In this document: piece after piece, positions 43,870-52,930 of the stretch
Layout: each line of letters opens with the position of its first letter
Position numbering within the stretch: the first letter of the stretch is position 1
Source: Flavobacterium pallidum
GTDB lineage: Bacteria; Bacteroidota; Bacteroidia; Flavobacteriales; Flavobacteriaceae
NCBI RefSeq assembly: GCF_003097535.1
Contig: NZ_CP029187.1
Coordinates: forward strand, 2,108,001 to 2,172,000
Length of the DNA stretch: 64,000 nt
Reading direction: 5' to 3'
The notes under the pieces: model-generated
Seen by the model: only the letters and a program-made list of their open reading frames with translations
Told to the model about the DNA's origin: nothing
The model's database searches: none
Position numbers and translations under genes: made by a program

Positions 43870-44328
43870 TTAATTATTAAATGCCTTCTTGATCCGGTCC
43901 AGATCCCTTTTGGTATCGCTTTCCTTTAAAGTTTCGCGCTTGTCGTAAGTCTTTTTACCACGGCACAAACCGATGTCGAGTTTCGCAATCCCTTTTTCGT
44001 TGGTGAATAATTTCAATGGGACAATGGTGAGCCCTTTTGCCTGCACGCTCCGTTCGAGGCTTTTGAGTTCGCGCCTGTTGAGCAGCAATTTGCGTTCGCT
44101 GCGTGCACTGTGGTTGAATTGGTTTCCGAAAGTATATTCTTCAATGTAAGTATTGATGGCAAACAATTCGTTGTTGTTGAATTCGCAGAAGCTTTCAGTG
44201 ATGTTGGCCTTACCAAGGCGGATTGATTTGATTTCCGTCCCGGTAAGCACAATACCGGCAGTATACGTCTCGATGATCTCGTAATCGAAACGGGCGCGCT
44301 TGTTGAGTATGTTTACAGTTTTTAACAT
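43870..44328 (-). CDS. smpB: SsrA-binding protein
   Basis: SmpB binds tmRNA and delivers it to stalled ribosomes for trans-translation. Using the ATG at 44328 the protein has 152 residues and starts MLKTVNILNKRARFDYEIIETYTAGIVLTGTEIKSIR, with family motifs GKANITESFCEF, ELFAINTYIEEY, KLLLNRRELKSL, GLTIVPLKLF and GLCRGKKTYDKRETLKESDTKRDLDR. The basic C-terminal tail that enters the decoding centre is intact. A TTG 9 bases further upstream would add three residues, but it is the last three bases of the TATCTTTG promoter box, so it is not credible. The promoter lies so close that the mRNA is leaderless or nearly so. Confidence 0.95.
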   Translation of the reverse strand: MLKTVNILNKRARFDYEIIETYTAGIVLTGTEIKSIRLGKANITESFCEFNNNELFAINTYIEEYTFGNQFNHSARSERKLLLNRRELKSLERSVQAKGLTIVPLKLFTNEKGIAKLDIGLCRGKKTYDKRETLKESDTKRDLDRIKKAFNN

Positions 44329-44334
44329 GGCCTG

Positions 44335-44365
44335 CAAAGATAGGGACTAAAAAGGCAGCAGGCAA
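44335..44365 (-). promoter_or_regulatory. smpB promoter
   Basis: On the minus strand: TTG (44363-44365), a 20-base spacer, TATCTTTG (44335-44342), an exact -7 match. Only 6 bases separate the box from the smpB ATG at 44328. Confidence 0.65.
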
Positions 44366-44373
44366 TTTTTTTA

Positions 44374-44381
44374 TACATTTG
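44374..44381 (+). promoter_or_regulatory. -7 element of the VF530-family gene
   Basis: TACATTTG, an exact TAnnTTTG match, ends 4 bases before the ATG at 44386. No TTG at the expected distance. The start point would fall at or next to the start codon. Confidence 0.5.
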
Positions 44382-44385
44382 GGCT

Positions 44386-44616
44386 ATGGAAGAAAAACCG
44401 CATAAAGATCCGCTACACGGCATCACGCTTCAGCAGATTTTAGAGAAACTGGTGGAATATTACGGATTTGATACTTTAGGGGAGTTGATTCCGATTAAAT
44501 GCTTTAACCTGAACCCGAGTATTAAATCTAGCCTTACTTTCCTGCGTAGAACGCCGTGGGCACGCAGGAAAGTGGAAGAACTTTATATCAGGACATTGCC
44601 GAAATTGCCAAAGTGA
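44386..44616 (+). CDS. VF530 family DNA-binding protein (DUF2132)
   Basis: A 76-residue cytoplasmic protein. The sequence KDPLHGITLQQILEKLVEYYGFDTLGELIPIKCFNLNPSIKSSLTFLRRTPWARRKVEELYI is the hallmark of the small VF530 family (named after a Vibrio protein whose structure is a helical DNA-binding fold): two N-terminal helices, the strongly conserved CF-x-x-x-PSIKSSLxFLRKTPWAR core, and a basic C-terminal helix. The length is typical. The gene is divergent from smpB, with their promoters back to back in 57 bases, and converges on a lipoprotein gene 2 bases away. The biological role is not established. Confidence 0.9.
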   Translation: MEEKPHKDPLHGITLQQILEKLVEYYGFDTLGELIPIKCFNLNPSIKSSLTFLRRTPWARRKVEELYIRTLPKLPK

Positions 44617-44618
44617 TT

Positions 44619-45038
44619 TTAGCTCACTACTACGGTAATTGTTTTAAATGACGTGTTTGTTATCTTGAACTTTAAAGTATAAGTTCCTGTTGCTAAAGCC
44701 TTGAAAGTATAGGGAGCAATTCTCGTAACCGTGCCTATAGTACAGTTGCAGCCTAAATATTTTGCCTGCACAGCTATCGTTTTTTCATTCGTGCCGGTGG
44801 CTTCTTCGTAAAATCCCTGAAAACTACCACAAGTGCTTTCCACTTCAAAAAATACGTTAAAAGTGATGGATTCATTTATTGAGGCTGTAACGGGACCTGT
44901 AACATCTTTTACGCCAATGTAGAGCGAGTCATAGCATTCCACTTCGGTCTCATTATCACCCAGACAACTGCTAAATGTCAGGCCAAATATTGATAGGATA
45001 ATGATTTTTGCTATGAATGATTTTTTTAATAGTTTCAT
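44619..45038 (-). CDS. Small lipoprotein with Ig-like fold, function unknown (139 aa)
   Basis: With the ATG at 45038 the protein starts MKLLKKSFIAKIIILSIFGLTFSSCLGD, a lipoprotein signal peptide with the acylated cysteine at residue 25. An upstream in-frame ATG at 45116 would place 26 extra residues before this signal and is rejected. The mature part has VTGPVTASINESITFNVFFEV, CGSFQGFYEEATG, CNCTIGTVTR and ends LATGTYTLKFKITNTSFKTITVVVS. It looks like a single Ig-like beta sandwich with four cysteines that could form two disulfides. It is probably anchored in the outer membrane. I do not recognise a named family. Its promoter probably uses AACCTTTG about 40 bases upstream of the ATG. Confidence 0.72.
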   Translation of the reverse strand: MKLLKKSFIAKIIILSIFGLTFSSCLGDNETEVECYDSLYIGVKDVTGPVTASINESITFNVFFEVESTCGSFQGFYEEATGTNEKTIAVQAKYLGCNCTIGTVTRIAPYTFKALATGTYTLKFKITNTSFKTITVVVS

Positions 45039-45223
45039 AATTGTAAATTTTTTTATGGATACTTTTCTCGGGCAAAGGTTGCGTAAATACATCAACATTC
45101 CGCAATTCCTTTCCATTTTTTAATATATTTTTAATATGAAATACATGGCTGTAATGACAATCAGCACATTAACAAAAGTAAATGCCCTGAGGTTGTCGCT
45201 GAGCCATTTGTATTGCGGAGTGT

Positions 45224-45799
45224 TCACATCGGGAAAGCGGTGTTTTTATAATTCCTTTTCAGCAAAGAGTAAATTACGGTGTCCAGGAATTTCCCGTTGT
45301 AGTATTCATTTTCGATGAAATGGCCCTCCTTAACGAAGCCATTCTTTTGCAAAACCCTTTCCGAAGCTTCATTTTCAGGAGCAATCACAGCTTCTGCGGA
45401 ATGGAAATTCAAAACTTCAAATCCGTATTGAAGTACGCGGTTCACGGCTTCAGAGGTAATTCCTTTCCCACTGTATTCAGGCAAGATCATATACCCGATT
45501 TCAGAACGGAAATTTTCCTTCCGGGTACGGTAAAACCCTATGATTCCGATGAAACCAGAATCGCCTTTCAGCGTAATCGCCCAGTTTATCGCTTCGTTTG
45601 TGTCAATCTTTTCATTGATGAGGTTGATGTGGTCCATAGCACCCTGATGGTCGGTGACTAACGGACGCGGAATGTATTTCATCGTTTCAGGATCCGACCG
45701 CAGCCTGTATACCTGTTCGACATCATCGGCAGTCAGCCTTCGCAACAGGAGCCTGTGGCTTTCCAGTACGGGAAATGGGGAAAAGTTAAATTCAAGCAT
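45224..45799 (-). CDS. GNAT family N-acetyltransferase, RimJ/RimL-like
   Basis: The ATG at 45799 gives 191 residues starting MLEFNFSPFPVLESHRLLLRRLTADDVEQVYRLRSDPETM. The longer open frame to 45979 runs through the upstream epimerase gene and is rejected. The acetyl-CoA fold is shown by WAITLKGDSGFIGIIGFYR, EIGYMILPEYSGKGITSEAVNRVLQYGF (motif A, here with G-K-G-I-T in place of the usual GxGxA) and NFHSAEAVIAPENEASERVLQKNGFVKEG (motif B). The RimJ/RimL-type branch acetylates protein N-termini or small amines; the substrate here is unknown. The start overlaps the end of the epimerase gene by 8 bases, so the two are translationally coupled. Confidence 0.88.
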   Translation of the reverse strand: MLEFNFSPFPVLESHRLLLRRLTADDVEQVYRLRSDPETMKYIPRPLVTDHQGAMDHINLINEKIDTNEAINWAITLKGDSGFIGIIGFYRTRKENFRSEIGYMILPEYSGKGITSEAVNRVLQYGFEVLNFHSAEAVIAPENEASERVLQKNGFVKEGHFIENEYYNGKFLDTVIYSLLKRNYKNTAFPM

Positions 45800-46646
45800 T
45801 ACATAAGGTGATTTTAAATTTGGCATTGAAATTTTCAGTTGGCTTAAGCAAAATAATTCCGTGTTTTTCTTCGAATTTCTGATTGGTGTCCACCACATCA
45901 GAATAACCAAACCACGGTTCAATGCATAAAAACGGCGCATTGATTTTGGTCCACAATCCCAAATCAGGAAAATCTTCAAAATCTACTTTGAGCAAAGGTT
46001 TTTGGTTTTCCAGAATCGTCACCGAATGAAATGCAGCATCCCGGAAAATCAACGCATCTTTTTCAAATAAAGTGTAATCCAGTGCGAGTTTTCCATCTGT
46101 TAATCCAATCGACACGGTGGTGTCGGAAAGCAGGTCATTTTCAAGAAGGTTTGTAAGCAAAGGTTCAACAACATTGATTTCCAAAGTATATTTACCAAAT
46201 GCTTCAGGCAGCGCAAAAGCAGGATGGGCACCCAAAGAAAAATATTGTGTGCCGTTTCCCAGATTCGAAACGCGGTAAGCAATTTCAAGCTGGTTTTCGG
46301 AAATTGTATAAATGATCCGGAACGCAAATTCAAACGGATATATTTTCAGGGTGTTTTCATCATGTTGCAGCAGGAAAACGGCCACAGTTTCAGTTTTTTG
46401 TTCCAATGAAAATACCATATCGCGGGCAAAACCATGCCTTGACATGCAATATTCATTACCGTTGAAGGTGTATGTATTGTTTTTCAACGTGCCAACAATT
46501 GGAAAAAGTACAGGCGAATGCTTTCCCCAGAAATCAGGACGGCCTTCCCAGATGTATTCCCGGCCGTAAGACTCCAGCGAAATAAGTTCAGCACCTTTAT
46601 GGTGGATCGTGGCTGTCGTTGCGCCATTTGAAATGGATGTGGTCAA
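45792..46646 (-). CDS. Aldose 1-epimerase family protein (LacX-like)
   Basis: A 284-residue galactose-mutarotase-like beta-sandwich protein. Motifs are HHKGAELISLES, EYIWEGRPDFWGKHSPVLFPIVGTL, YCMSRHGFARDMVF (catalytic histidine region), YRVSNLGNGTQYFSLGAHPAFALP (second histidine) and FLCIEPWFGYSDV (the glutamate/aromatic site). This arrangement fits the LacX-like branch of the family, which acts on hexoses or hexose phosphates to interconvert anomers; the true substrate is not known. It is cytoplasmic, with no signal peptide. It is followed by the GNAT gene with an 8-base overlap and is divergent from the M1 peptidase gene. The minus-strand TAGATTTG at 46669-46676 is a good -7 match for its promoter. 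Confidence 0.88.
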   Translation of the reverse strand: MTTSISNGATTATIHHKGAELISLESYGREYIWEGRPDFWGKHSPVLFPIVGTLKNNTYTFNGNEYCMSRHGFARDMVFSLEQKTETVAVFLLQHDENTLKIYPFEFAFRIIYTISENQLEIAYRVSNLGNGTQYFSLGAHPAFALPEAFGKYTLEINVVEPLLTNLLENDLLSDTTVSIGLTDGKLALDYTLFEKDALIFRDAAFHSVTILENQKPLLKVDFEDFPDLGLWTKINAPFLCIEPWFGYSDVVDTNQKFEEKHGIILLKPTENFNAKFKITLCNA

Positions 46647-46776
46647 GGTGCGTTTTTTTTGGTTTACACAAATCTAATCAAATCGGGCATTATTTTTTAT
46701 AGCCGATGATTATAAATTAATTGGCAAAGTCTTTGCAATTCCCTATTGCTTTTTTTCTTTTATTTGTTGCCGAAAT

Positions 46777-49035
46777 ATGTTAAAAATGAAAAAGATCGTC
46801 TTAAAAGCCGCTCTGCTTACGGCTTTATTTTTTGCCGTCCATCCTGTTGCCGCACAAACCGAAAGCATTTATGATTACCAGGCAGCATTCAGCCCCGGAT
46901 TTTATACTTCGAACGCTACTGAAACCCGATCGGCAAGCGGCCAGCCCGGGCCGAAATATTGGCAGAACCGCGCAGACTACAAGCTTACGGCTTCACTGGA
47001 TGAAAGCAAGAGCGAAATCAGCGGGTCCGAAATCCTTACATATACCAACAACAGTCCTGATAAGCTGGATTTCCTGTGGCTCAATGTCGACCAGAATTTA
47101 TTCAGGGCCGATTCCCGCGGGAATGCCGTAATCCCTGTGAAAGGCAGCCGCAATGGTGCTGACGGGCAGGTTTTCGACGGAGGCCATAAAATCAAGTCGG
47201 TGAAATTGCTCACTACCGTAAAAGGTGTAACATCTGAAAAAGAATTGCCATTCGAAATCAATGACACGCGCATGCAAATCTTTCTGCCCAAAGCAGTTGC
47301 TGCGAACGGTGGCACGATAAAACTCAAAATTGAATTTTCGTTTATTTCCCCGATTTTCGGTTCTGACCGTATGGGCATACAGGATACTAAAAACGGAAAA
47401 ATCTTCGAAGTGGCGCAATGGTATCCGCGGATGTGTGTTTATGACGACCTGCGCGGCTGGAACACCTTGCCTTACCAGGGCGCAGGGGAATTTTACCTTG
47501 AATACGGCGATTTTGATGTCATGATTACAGCGCCTTCAAACCATATCGTAGTATGTTCGGGGGAGTTGCTGAATCCAAAAGAAGTTTATACTGCAGAACA
47601 GCAGAAAAGATGGGCTGCTGCGGCACAAAGCGATAAAACCGTTATCATCCGTTCTGCGGAAGAAGTGACCGATCCGGGGTCGAGACCTGCCGGAAAACCG
47701 GCATTGACATGGCATTTCGCCATTAAGAATTCACGCGATGTGGCATGGGCTTCCTCAGCTTCATTCATTATTGATGCGGCGAGGATTAACCTCCCGGATG
47801 GGAAAAAATCGTTGGCTATTTCAGCCTACCCCAAGGAAAGCGACGGCCAGAAAGCCTGGGGAAGATCGACTGAATATACCAAGGCCTGTATCGAGAATTA
47901 TTCCAAAAGATGGTTCCAGTTCCCTTATCCTGCTGCAACGAATGTTGCAGGAATTACGGGCGGAATGGAATATCCCGGCATTGTTTTCTGTGATTATAAA
48001 TCGCAGTCGGACGGACTCTGGGAAGTCACCGACCACGAATTCGGCCACAGTTGGTTTCCTATGATCGTAGGGTCAAACGAAAGGCTGTTCGCCTGGATGG
48101 ATGAAGGCTTCAACACATTCATCAATTCGATCAGTGCCAAGGATTTCAATAACGGCGAATACAAATCGTTTGAAATGGGCATGGATGTTATGGGTAAAAT
48201 GCTTTCTGCTCCCGGACTTGAATCGATCATGACTGCTCCCGACGGACTGAAGGAAAATAACCTCGGTACATTGGCCTACTTCAAACCCTCTGCAGGATTA
48301 ATCATGTTGCGTGAACAGGTTTTGGGCAAGGAAAGATTCGACCGTGCCTTCAGGGCTTATGTCGAGCGGTGGGCATTCAAGCACCCGGCGCCGGATGATT
48401 TCTTCAGGACAATGGAAAACGTCGCCGGAGAAGACCTAAACTGGTTCTGGCGTGGATGGTTTCTGAACAACTGGAAGCTTGATCAAGGCGTTACCGGAGT
48501 AAAATATGTGAAAAATGATCCGAAAAACGGCGCCATCATTTCTTTGGAAAACAAACAGAAAATGGCCATGCCTGTTGTAATGGACGTCAAAATGGCCAGC
48601 GGAAAAACGAAAAGGATCAGCCTCCCGGTGGAAATATGGCAACGCAACACCACCTGGTCCTTTAAGGCGGATACAGACGAGGAAATCGTTAAAGTAACAT
48701 TGGATCCCGATGATGTTTTCCCGGACAGCGACAATAGCAACAACAGCTGGTCTGCGCCATCCAAAGACGGACAGGCTAATACAGCAACCGCACCGTCATT
48801 GAAAAACTTCGAAGGTAAGTATTCCAGTAAAACCATTCCGACAAAAATCGAATTTTCATCCGAAAATGGTGAATTGACAGCCACCATTGACGGGGAAGGC
48901 CCCATATCGCTGACGAATGAAGGCGGCAATAAATTTTCGATAGAGGGAGAATTGGAACTTGAATTCAGTGGTGATGGTGCCGAACTTCATTTTAGGGCCA
49001 GTGGTTTTGATTTCCTTTTTACAAAAGAAAAATAG
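46777..49035 (+). CDS. Exported M1 family metallopeptidase
   Basis: A 752-residue zinc aminopeptidase-like protein with a signal peptide ([18 protein letters not shown]). The ATG at 46777 or the one 9 bases downstream may be used. The N-terminal M1 beta domain covers about 60-270 ([41 protein letters not shown]). The catalytic domain has the exopeptidase-type GGMEYPG motif and the zinc site [29 protein letters not shown], in which two histidines and the second glutamate bind zinc. A C-terminal beta region and an extra domain of about 100 residues ([22 protein letters not shown]) follow. No T9SS signal is seen, so it is probably periplasmic. Peptide scavenging is the likely role. It ends at a strong shared terminator. 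Confidence 0.92.
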   Translation: MLKMKKIVLKAALLTALFFAVHPVAAQTESIYDYQAAFSPGFYTSNATETRSASGQPGPKYWQNRADYKLTASLDESKSEISGSEILTYTNNSPDKLDFLWLNVDQNLFRADSRGNAVIPVKGSRNGADGQVFDGGHKIKSVKLLTTVKGVTSEKELPFEINDTRMQIFLPKAVAANGGTIKLKIEFSFISPIFGSDRMGIQDTKNGKIFEVAQWYPRMCVYDDLRGWNTLPYQGAGEFYLEYGDFDVMITAPSNHIVVCSGELLNPKEVYTAEQQKRWAAAAQSDKTVIIRSAEEVTDPGSRPAGKPALTWHFAIKNSRDVAWASSASFIIDAARINLPDGKKSLAISAYPKESDGQKAWGRSTEYTKACIENYSKRWFQFPYPAATNVAGITGGMEYPGIVFCDYKSQSDGLWEVTDHEFGHSWFPMIVGSNERLFAWMDEGFNTFINSISAKDFNNGEYKSFEMGMDVMGKMLSAPGLESIMTAPDGLKENNLGTLAYFKPSAGLIMLREQVLGKERFDRAFRAYVERWAFKHPAPDDFFRTMENVAGEDLNWFWRGWFLNNWKLDQGVTGVKYVKNDPKNGAIISLENKQKMAMPVVMDVKMASGKTKRISLPVEIWQRNTTWSFKADTDEEIVKVTLDPDDVFPDSDNSNNSWSAPSKDGQANTATAPSLKNFEGKYSSKTIPTKIEFSSENGELTATIDGEGPISLTNEGGNKFSIEGELELEFSGDGAELHFRASGFDFLFTKEK

Positions 49036-49048
49036 GTTTTAAAAAAAA

Positions 49049-49076
49049 ACTCCGGAACGATCCGGAGTTTTTTTTT
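49049..49076. terminator. Bidirectional terminator between M1 peptidase and PfpI-like genes
   Basis: Perfect stem ACTCCGGA / TCCGGAGT with loop ACGA, preceded by A9 and followed by T9. The T run overlaps the last codons' flank of the minus-strand gene ending at 49075. Confidence 0.88.
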
Positions 49077-49623
49077 ACAGGTTGGCCACTGTATGCAGCC
49101 CTTCGCGGATTTCTTCCACCATTTTTTTATTGAATGCGGGCAGGTCTTCAGGAGTGCGGCTGGTCACGAGTCCCTTATCGGTAACGACTTCTTCATCAGA
49201 CCATATCGCACCGGCGTTGATCAGGTCGATGCTGACGGCTTTTACAGATGTCATTTTACGTCCTTTGACGACTTCTGCGTTAATCAGTGTCTGCGGACCG
49301 TGGCAAATCGCAGCTACAGGTTTTCCGGCCACGAAGAAAGATTTTACAAAGTTGATCGCTTTGTCATTGGTTCGGAGCTGATCCGGATTCAATACGCCTC
49401 CAGGCAACACTAATGCGTCATAATCATCTGCGGAAGCGTCGTCCAAAACAATATCAACTGTGTATTCTTTACCCCAATCCTTACCGGACCAGGCTTTGAT
49501 CGATCCTGATTTCGGACTTACGATTTCAGCAGTCCAGCCCTGCGCTTCCAAATGTTCCTTAGGCGATTGCAATTCGCTTTCCTCAAATCCGTGTGTAGCC
49601 AGAATGGCAATTCTCTTACTCAT
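49075..49623 (-). CDS. DJ-1/PfpI family protein (type 1 glutamine amidotransferase-like)
   Basis: A 182-residue cytoplasmic protein of the DJ-1/ThiJ/PfpI superfamily. Motifs are RIAILATHGFEESELQSPKEHLEAQGW (with the conserved glutamate E17 or E18), YDALVLPGGVLNPDQLR, and the nucleophile elbow PVAAICHGPQTLI, where the cysteine of AICHG and the following histidine are the active-site pair. Then follow MTSVKAVSIDLINAGAIWSDEEVV and GLVTSRTPEDLPAFNKKMVEEI. This pattern belongs to the PfpI/YhbO/YraA branch, described as intracellular proteases or as deglycases that protect against carbonyl stress; which applies here is unsettled. It converges on the M1 gene. clpB lies upstream on the same strand but ends in its own terminator. 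Confidence 0.92.
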   Translation of the reverse strand: MSKRIAILATHGFEESELQSPKEHLEAQGWTAEIVSPKSGSIKAWSGKDWGKEYTVDIVLDDASADDYDALVLPGGVLNPDQLRTNDKAINFVKSFFVAGKPVAAICHGPQTLINAEVVKGRKMTSVKAVSIDLINAGAIWSDEEVVTDKGLVTSRTPEDLPAFNKKMVEEIREGLHTVANL

Positions 49624-49715
49624 AACGTTTATATTTAAATTTTTTGAAGCTTAAAGTTAGCCACTATGAGGATAGCAATTTTTTGAAAAAATATCAAAAT
49701 TTCAAGGTGTATATG

Positions 49716-49749
49716 AAAAAAGCCGGACAGCACTTGCCATCCAGCTTTT
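49716..49749 (-). terminator. clpB terminator
   Basis: Imperfect stem AAAGCCGGA / TCCAGCTTT with a 12-base loop. On the minus strand it is followed by TTTTTCATAT. It lies just beyond the clpB stop at 49772. Confidence 0.65.
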
Positions 49750-49771
49750 CCTGAAATATTGCCATTAAGGT

Positions 49772-52363
49772 TTATCCCTGCCTGAAGACCAGTTTCCCAT
49801 CAAAACTGTCGAGCAGGATGATGCTTTCCGTATTGACTTTCCCCGAAAGGATTTCTTTTGAGAGTTCGTTCAAGACTTCTTTCTGTACCACACGTTTTAC
49901 AGGCCTTGCCCCGAAATGAGGGTCATAACCCTTTTGCGCAAGGTAAGCTACCGCTTCCGGCGTGGCATCCAGCGTGATGTTTTGCTGTGCAAGCATTTTG
50001 GTGATGCCTTTCAATTGGATGCCCACGATGTCGCGGATGTTGTTTTCCGTCAATGGCGTAAACATCACAATATCGTCTATACGGTTGATGAATTCAGGGC
50101 GTACGGTTTGTTTCAGTAAGCCAAGGACTTCATTTTTCGCCAATTCGGTAGCGGCTTCGACGCTGCCTTTTAGATTCGAAAACTTTTCCTGGATGATCTC
50201 GCTTCCCATATTCGAGGTCATGATGATGATGGTATTGCGGAAATCGGCAAGACGGCCTTTGTTGTCGGTCAACCTCCCTTCATCCAAAACCTGCAGCAGG
50301 ATGTTGAACGTATCCGGATGTGCCTTTTCAATTTCGTCTAAAAGCACTACCGAATAAGGTTTTCTTCTCACAGCTTCTGTTAATTGCCCGCCTTCATCAT
50401 ATCCGACATATCCCGGAGGTGCCCCAACCAAACGGCTTACGCTGTGGCGTTCCTGGTATTCGCTCATATCAATCCTCGTCATGGCACTTTCATCATCAAA
50501 AAGGTATGTTGCCAGCGCTTTTGCCAATTCCGTTTTTCCGACACCCGTCGTGCCCAGGAACAGGAAAGTCCCGATGGGTTTCTTCACATCCTGTAATCCG
50601 GCGCGGCTCCGGCGTACGGCATCGCTGACGGCTTCGATCGCTTCTTCCTGCCCGACCACGCGTTTGTGCAGTTCTTCTTCCAGCACCAGTAGCTTTTCGC
50701 GTTCGCCCTGCAGCATTTTCATTACCGGAATTCCGGTCCATTTGGCTACTACTTCGGCGATGTCTTCGCGTGTGACTTCTTCTTTAATTAATGAAGTGCC
50801 GCCGTTTTGGTTTTCAGTCAATTGATTTTGTAATTCCTCAAGCCTTGCCTGCGCATCCTTGATTTTCCCGTAACGTATTTCGGCTACTTTTCCGTAATCG
50901 CCATCGCGTTCGGCACGCTCGGCTTCGTATTTGAAATCCTCAATCTCAGTTTTGACTGTCTGGATGCTGTCGACTACATCTTTTTCTGATTTCCATTTGG
51001 CAAAAATCTCGTTGCGGTCTTCTTTGAGGTTTGCCAGTTCCATGCCGAGGCCTTTAAGCTTGCTCTCATCATTCTCACGCTTGATGGCTTCGATTTCGAT
51101 TTCAAGCTGCATGATTTTCCGGTCCAGGACATCGAGTTCTTCGGGTTTTGAATTGATTTCCATACGCAATTTCGAAGCCGCTTCGTCCATCAGATCGATC
51201 GCCTTGTCCGGAAGGAAACGGTTGGTGATGTAACGCTGCGACAATTCGACTGCGGCGATAATCGCTTCGTCTTTGATCTGGACCTTATGGTGTGTTTCGT
51301 ATTTTTCCTTGATGCCACGCAGGATGGAAATGGCACTTTCGGTATCCGGTTCATCAATCAAAACCTTTTGGAAACGACGCTCCAGTGCTTTGTCTTTTTC
51401 GAAATATTTCTGGTATTCATCTAAAGTCGTCGCCCCGATAGCACGCAATTCTCCTCTCGCCAATGCCGGTTTCAGGATGTTTGCGGCATCCATGGCGCCT
51501 TCACCACCGCCGGCTCCTACAAGTGTGTGGATTTCGTCAATGAATAATACGATGTCGCCTTCAGCCGCAGTGACTTCTTTTACGACAGACTTTAACCTTT
51601 CTTCAAATTCACCTTTAAACTTGGCTCCGGCAATCAATGCGCCCATATCCAATGAAAAGACAATTTTGTCTTTCAGGTTTTCGGGTACATCGCCGTCGAC
51701 GATCCTGTGCGCCAAACCTTCGGCAATGGCAGTTTTACCCACACCTGGTTCTCCGATCAGCATCGGGTTGTTTTTGGTGCGGCGGGTCAGAATTTGCAGC
51801 ACGCGGCGTATCTCCTCATCGCGCCCGATAACCGGGTCGAGTTTGCCATTTGCAGCGAGCTCATTAAGGTTTTTGGCGTATTTGTTTAAGGAATTGTACG
51901 TCTCTTCTGCGGAAGCGGAAGTCACCCTTTCGCCTTTGCGCAATTCATCGATAGCGGCTTTCAGTCCTTTTTCTGTCACGCCCTGATCTTTGAGGATCTG
52001 CGCGACTTTGCTTTTGGAATTGAAAATGGCCAGTAAAAGATGCTCAATCGATACGAATTCGTCGTTCATTTTCCCGGCGATGATTTCGGCTTCGTTCAAA
52101 GTAGTGCCGGTAAAGCGGGAAAGCATGATGTCACTTCCGGAAACTTTGGCAAAGCTCTGCAGCGTACTGTCGATCACCTGCGTGAATAAAGGAACGTTGA
52201 CATTTAATTTCTTAAGAAGAAAAGGTGCTACATTTTCATCGACTTCAAAAATCGCCTTCATCAAATGCTCATTTTCGATTTGCTGGTGGCCGTAGCCCTG
52301 TGCAAGCTGCTGTGCCTTCTGGATAGCCTCCTGCGATTTGATTGTAAATTTATTGATGTTCAT
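49772..52363 (-). CDS. clpB: ATP-dependent chaperone ClpB
   Basis: ClpB is a hexameric AAA+ disaggregase that works with DnaK to rescue aggregated proteins after heat or other stress. The protein has 863 residues, full length. The N domain (FTIKSQEAIQKAQQLAQGYGHQQIENEHLM) covers about 1-145. The first AAA domain has Walker A GEPGVGKTAIAEG near residue 206 and Walker B VLFIDEIHTLVGAG. The coiled-coil middle domain is at about 400-530 (rich in E, K and L heptads). The second AAA domain has FLGTTGVGKTELAKAL near residue 607 and LLDEIEKAHPD. The C-terminal subdomain ends GKLVFRQG. The 155-base upstream gap to ytxJ (divergent) should hold both promoters, but I found no clean TTG/TAnnTTTG pair for clpB; an alternative sigma factor is possible. 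Confidence 0.96.
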   Translation of the reverse strand: MNINKFTIKSQEAIQKAQQLAQGYGHQQIENEHLMKAIFEVDENVAPFLLKKLNVNVPLFTQVIDSTLQSFAKVSGSDIMLSRFTGTTLNEAEIIAGKMNDEFVSIEHLLLAIFNSKSKVAQILKDQGVTEKGLKAAIDELRKGERVTSASAEETYNSLNKYAKNLNELAANGKLDPVIGRDEEIRRVLQILTRRTKNNPMLIGEPGVGKTAIAEGLAHRIVDGDVPENLKDKIVFSLDMGALIAGAKFKGEFEERLKSVVKEVTAAEGDIVLFIDEIHTLVGAGGGEGAMDAANILKPALARGELRAIGATTLDEYQKYFEKDKALERRFQKVLIDEPDTESAISILRGIKEKYETHHKVQIKDEAIIAAVELSQRYITNRFLPDKAIDLMDEAASKLRMEINSKPEELDVLDRKIMQLEIEIEAIKRENDESKLKGLGMELANLKEDRNEIFAKWKSEKDVVDSIQTVKTEIEDFKYEAERAERDGDYGKVAEIRYGKIKDAQARLEELQNQLTENQNGGTSLIKEEVTREDIAEVVAKWTGIPVMKMLQGEREKLLVLEEELHKRVVGQEEAIEAVSDAVRRSRAGLQDVKKPIGTFLFLGTTGVGKTELAKALATYLFDDESAMTRIDMSEYQERHSVSRLVGAPPGYVGYDEGGQLTEAVRRKPYSVVLLDEIEKAHPDTFNILLQVLDEGRLTDNKGRLADFRNTIIIMTSNMGSEIIQEKFSNLKGSVEAATELAKNEVLGLLKQTVRPEFINRIDDIVMFTPLTENNIRDIVGIQLKGITKMLAQQNITLDATPEAVAYLAQKGYDPHFGARPVKRVVQKEVLNELSKEILSGKVNTESIILLDSFDGKLVFRQG

Positions 52364-52518
52364 ATTTTTTATTTTTGCCTTAAGGAAACCTTAAACGGCG
52401 TATGATTTTAATATTGTTTACTTAACTTTGGCTGGGTTACGCAAATTATAGTCCATTTGGAACTTACAGACAAAATGTCGCGCGAAGCCCTGTAAATAAA
52501 GACAAATTGTCTTAAAAT

Positions 52519-52920
52519 ATGACAAATATGAGCATCATCAACAGCATATTCGGGAGTAAGGCTAAGGCGGAAAAATCACAAACAGAAAATTGGGAACACC
52601 TGGAAGATATGAATCAGCTGGAAAACTTGACGGAGGTGTCTTTTACAATACCGGTAACGATATTCAAGCACAGTACGCGCTGTAATATCAGCAGTTTTTC
52701 GTTAAGGCAGTTTGAGAGATCCTACAATATCCCCGCCGACAAAATGAAGCTGTATTTCCTGGATTTGCTGGCGTATCGGGCGATTTCAAATGAAATTTCG
52801 GTACGGTTTGGCGTAGCGCACCAATCACCGCAGGTTTTGGTGATTAAGGACGGGAAGGCCGTTTATGACGCGTCGCATGAAAACATCCATGCGGAAGATT
52901 TGGTGAAATTTGCAGAATAG
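52519..52920 (+). CDS. ytxJ: Bacillithiol-system redox-active protein YtxJ (monothiol bacilliredoxin-like)
   Basis: A 133-residue thioredoxin-fold protein. The segment VTIFKHSTRCNISSFSLRQFERSY carries the single redox cysteine of the YtxJ family (the C in TRC-x-IS), replacing the CxxC of thioredoxins. VRFGVAHQSPQVLVIKDGKAVYDASHENIHAEDLV holds the cis-proline (SPQ) and the C-terminal helix. Such proteins are believed to remove bacillithiol from proteins, which suggests the organism makes bacillithiol; that pathway is known in many Flavobacteriaceae. Either the ATG at 52519 or that at 52528 (MSIINSIFGS) could start translation; homologues usually begin MS-x-xN-x-x-F, favouring 52528. A GACAA-A-TTGTC palindrome at 52502-52512 lies just upstream. 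It diverges from clpB and converges on aguA. Confidence 0.87.
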   Translation: MTNMSIINSIFGSKAKAEKSQTENWEHLEDMNQLENLTEVSFTIPVTIFKHSTRCNISSFSLRQFERSYNIPADKMKLYFLDLLAYRAISNEISVRFGVAHQSPQVLVIKDGKAVYDASHENIHAEDLVKFAE

Positions 52921-52930
52921 GTCACGAAAC

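Noticed and set aside
44329..44337. TTG start giving smpB three extra residues
   Set aside because: The TTG is part of the TATCTTTG promoter box; the ATG at 44328 matches the family N-terminus.
45039..45116. N-terminal extension of the 139-aa lipoprotein
   Set aside because: The lipobox-containing signal peptide begins at 45038; the extension holds the probable promoter.
45800..45979. N-terminal extension of the GNAT protein
   Set aside because: The 60 extra residues are a shadow of the epimerase gene; the conserved N-terminus starts at 45799.
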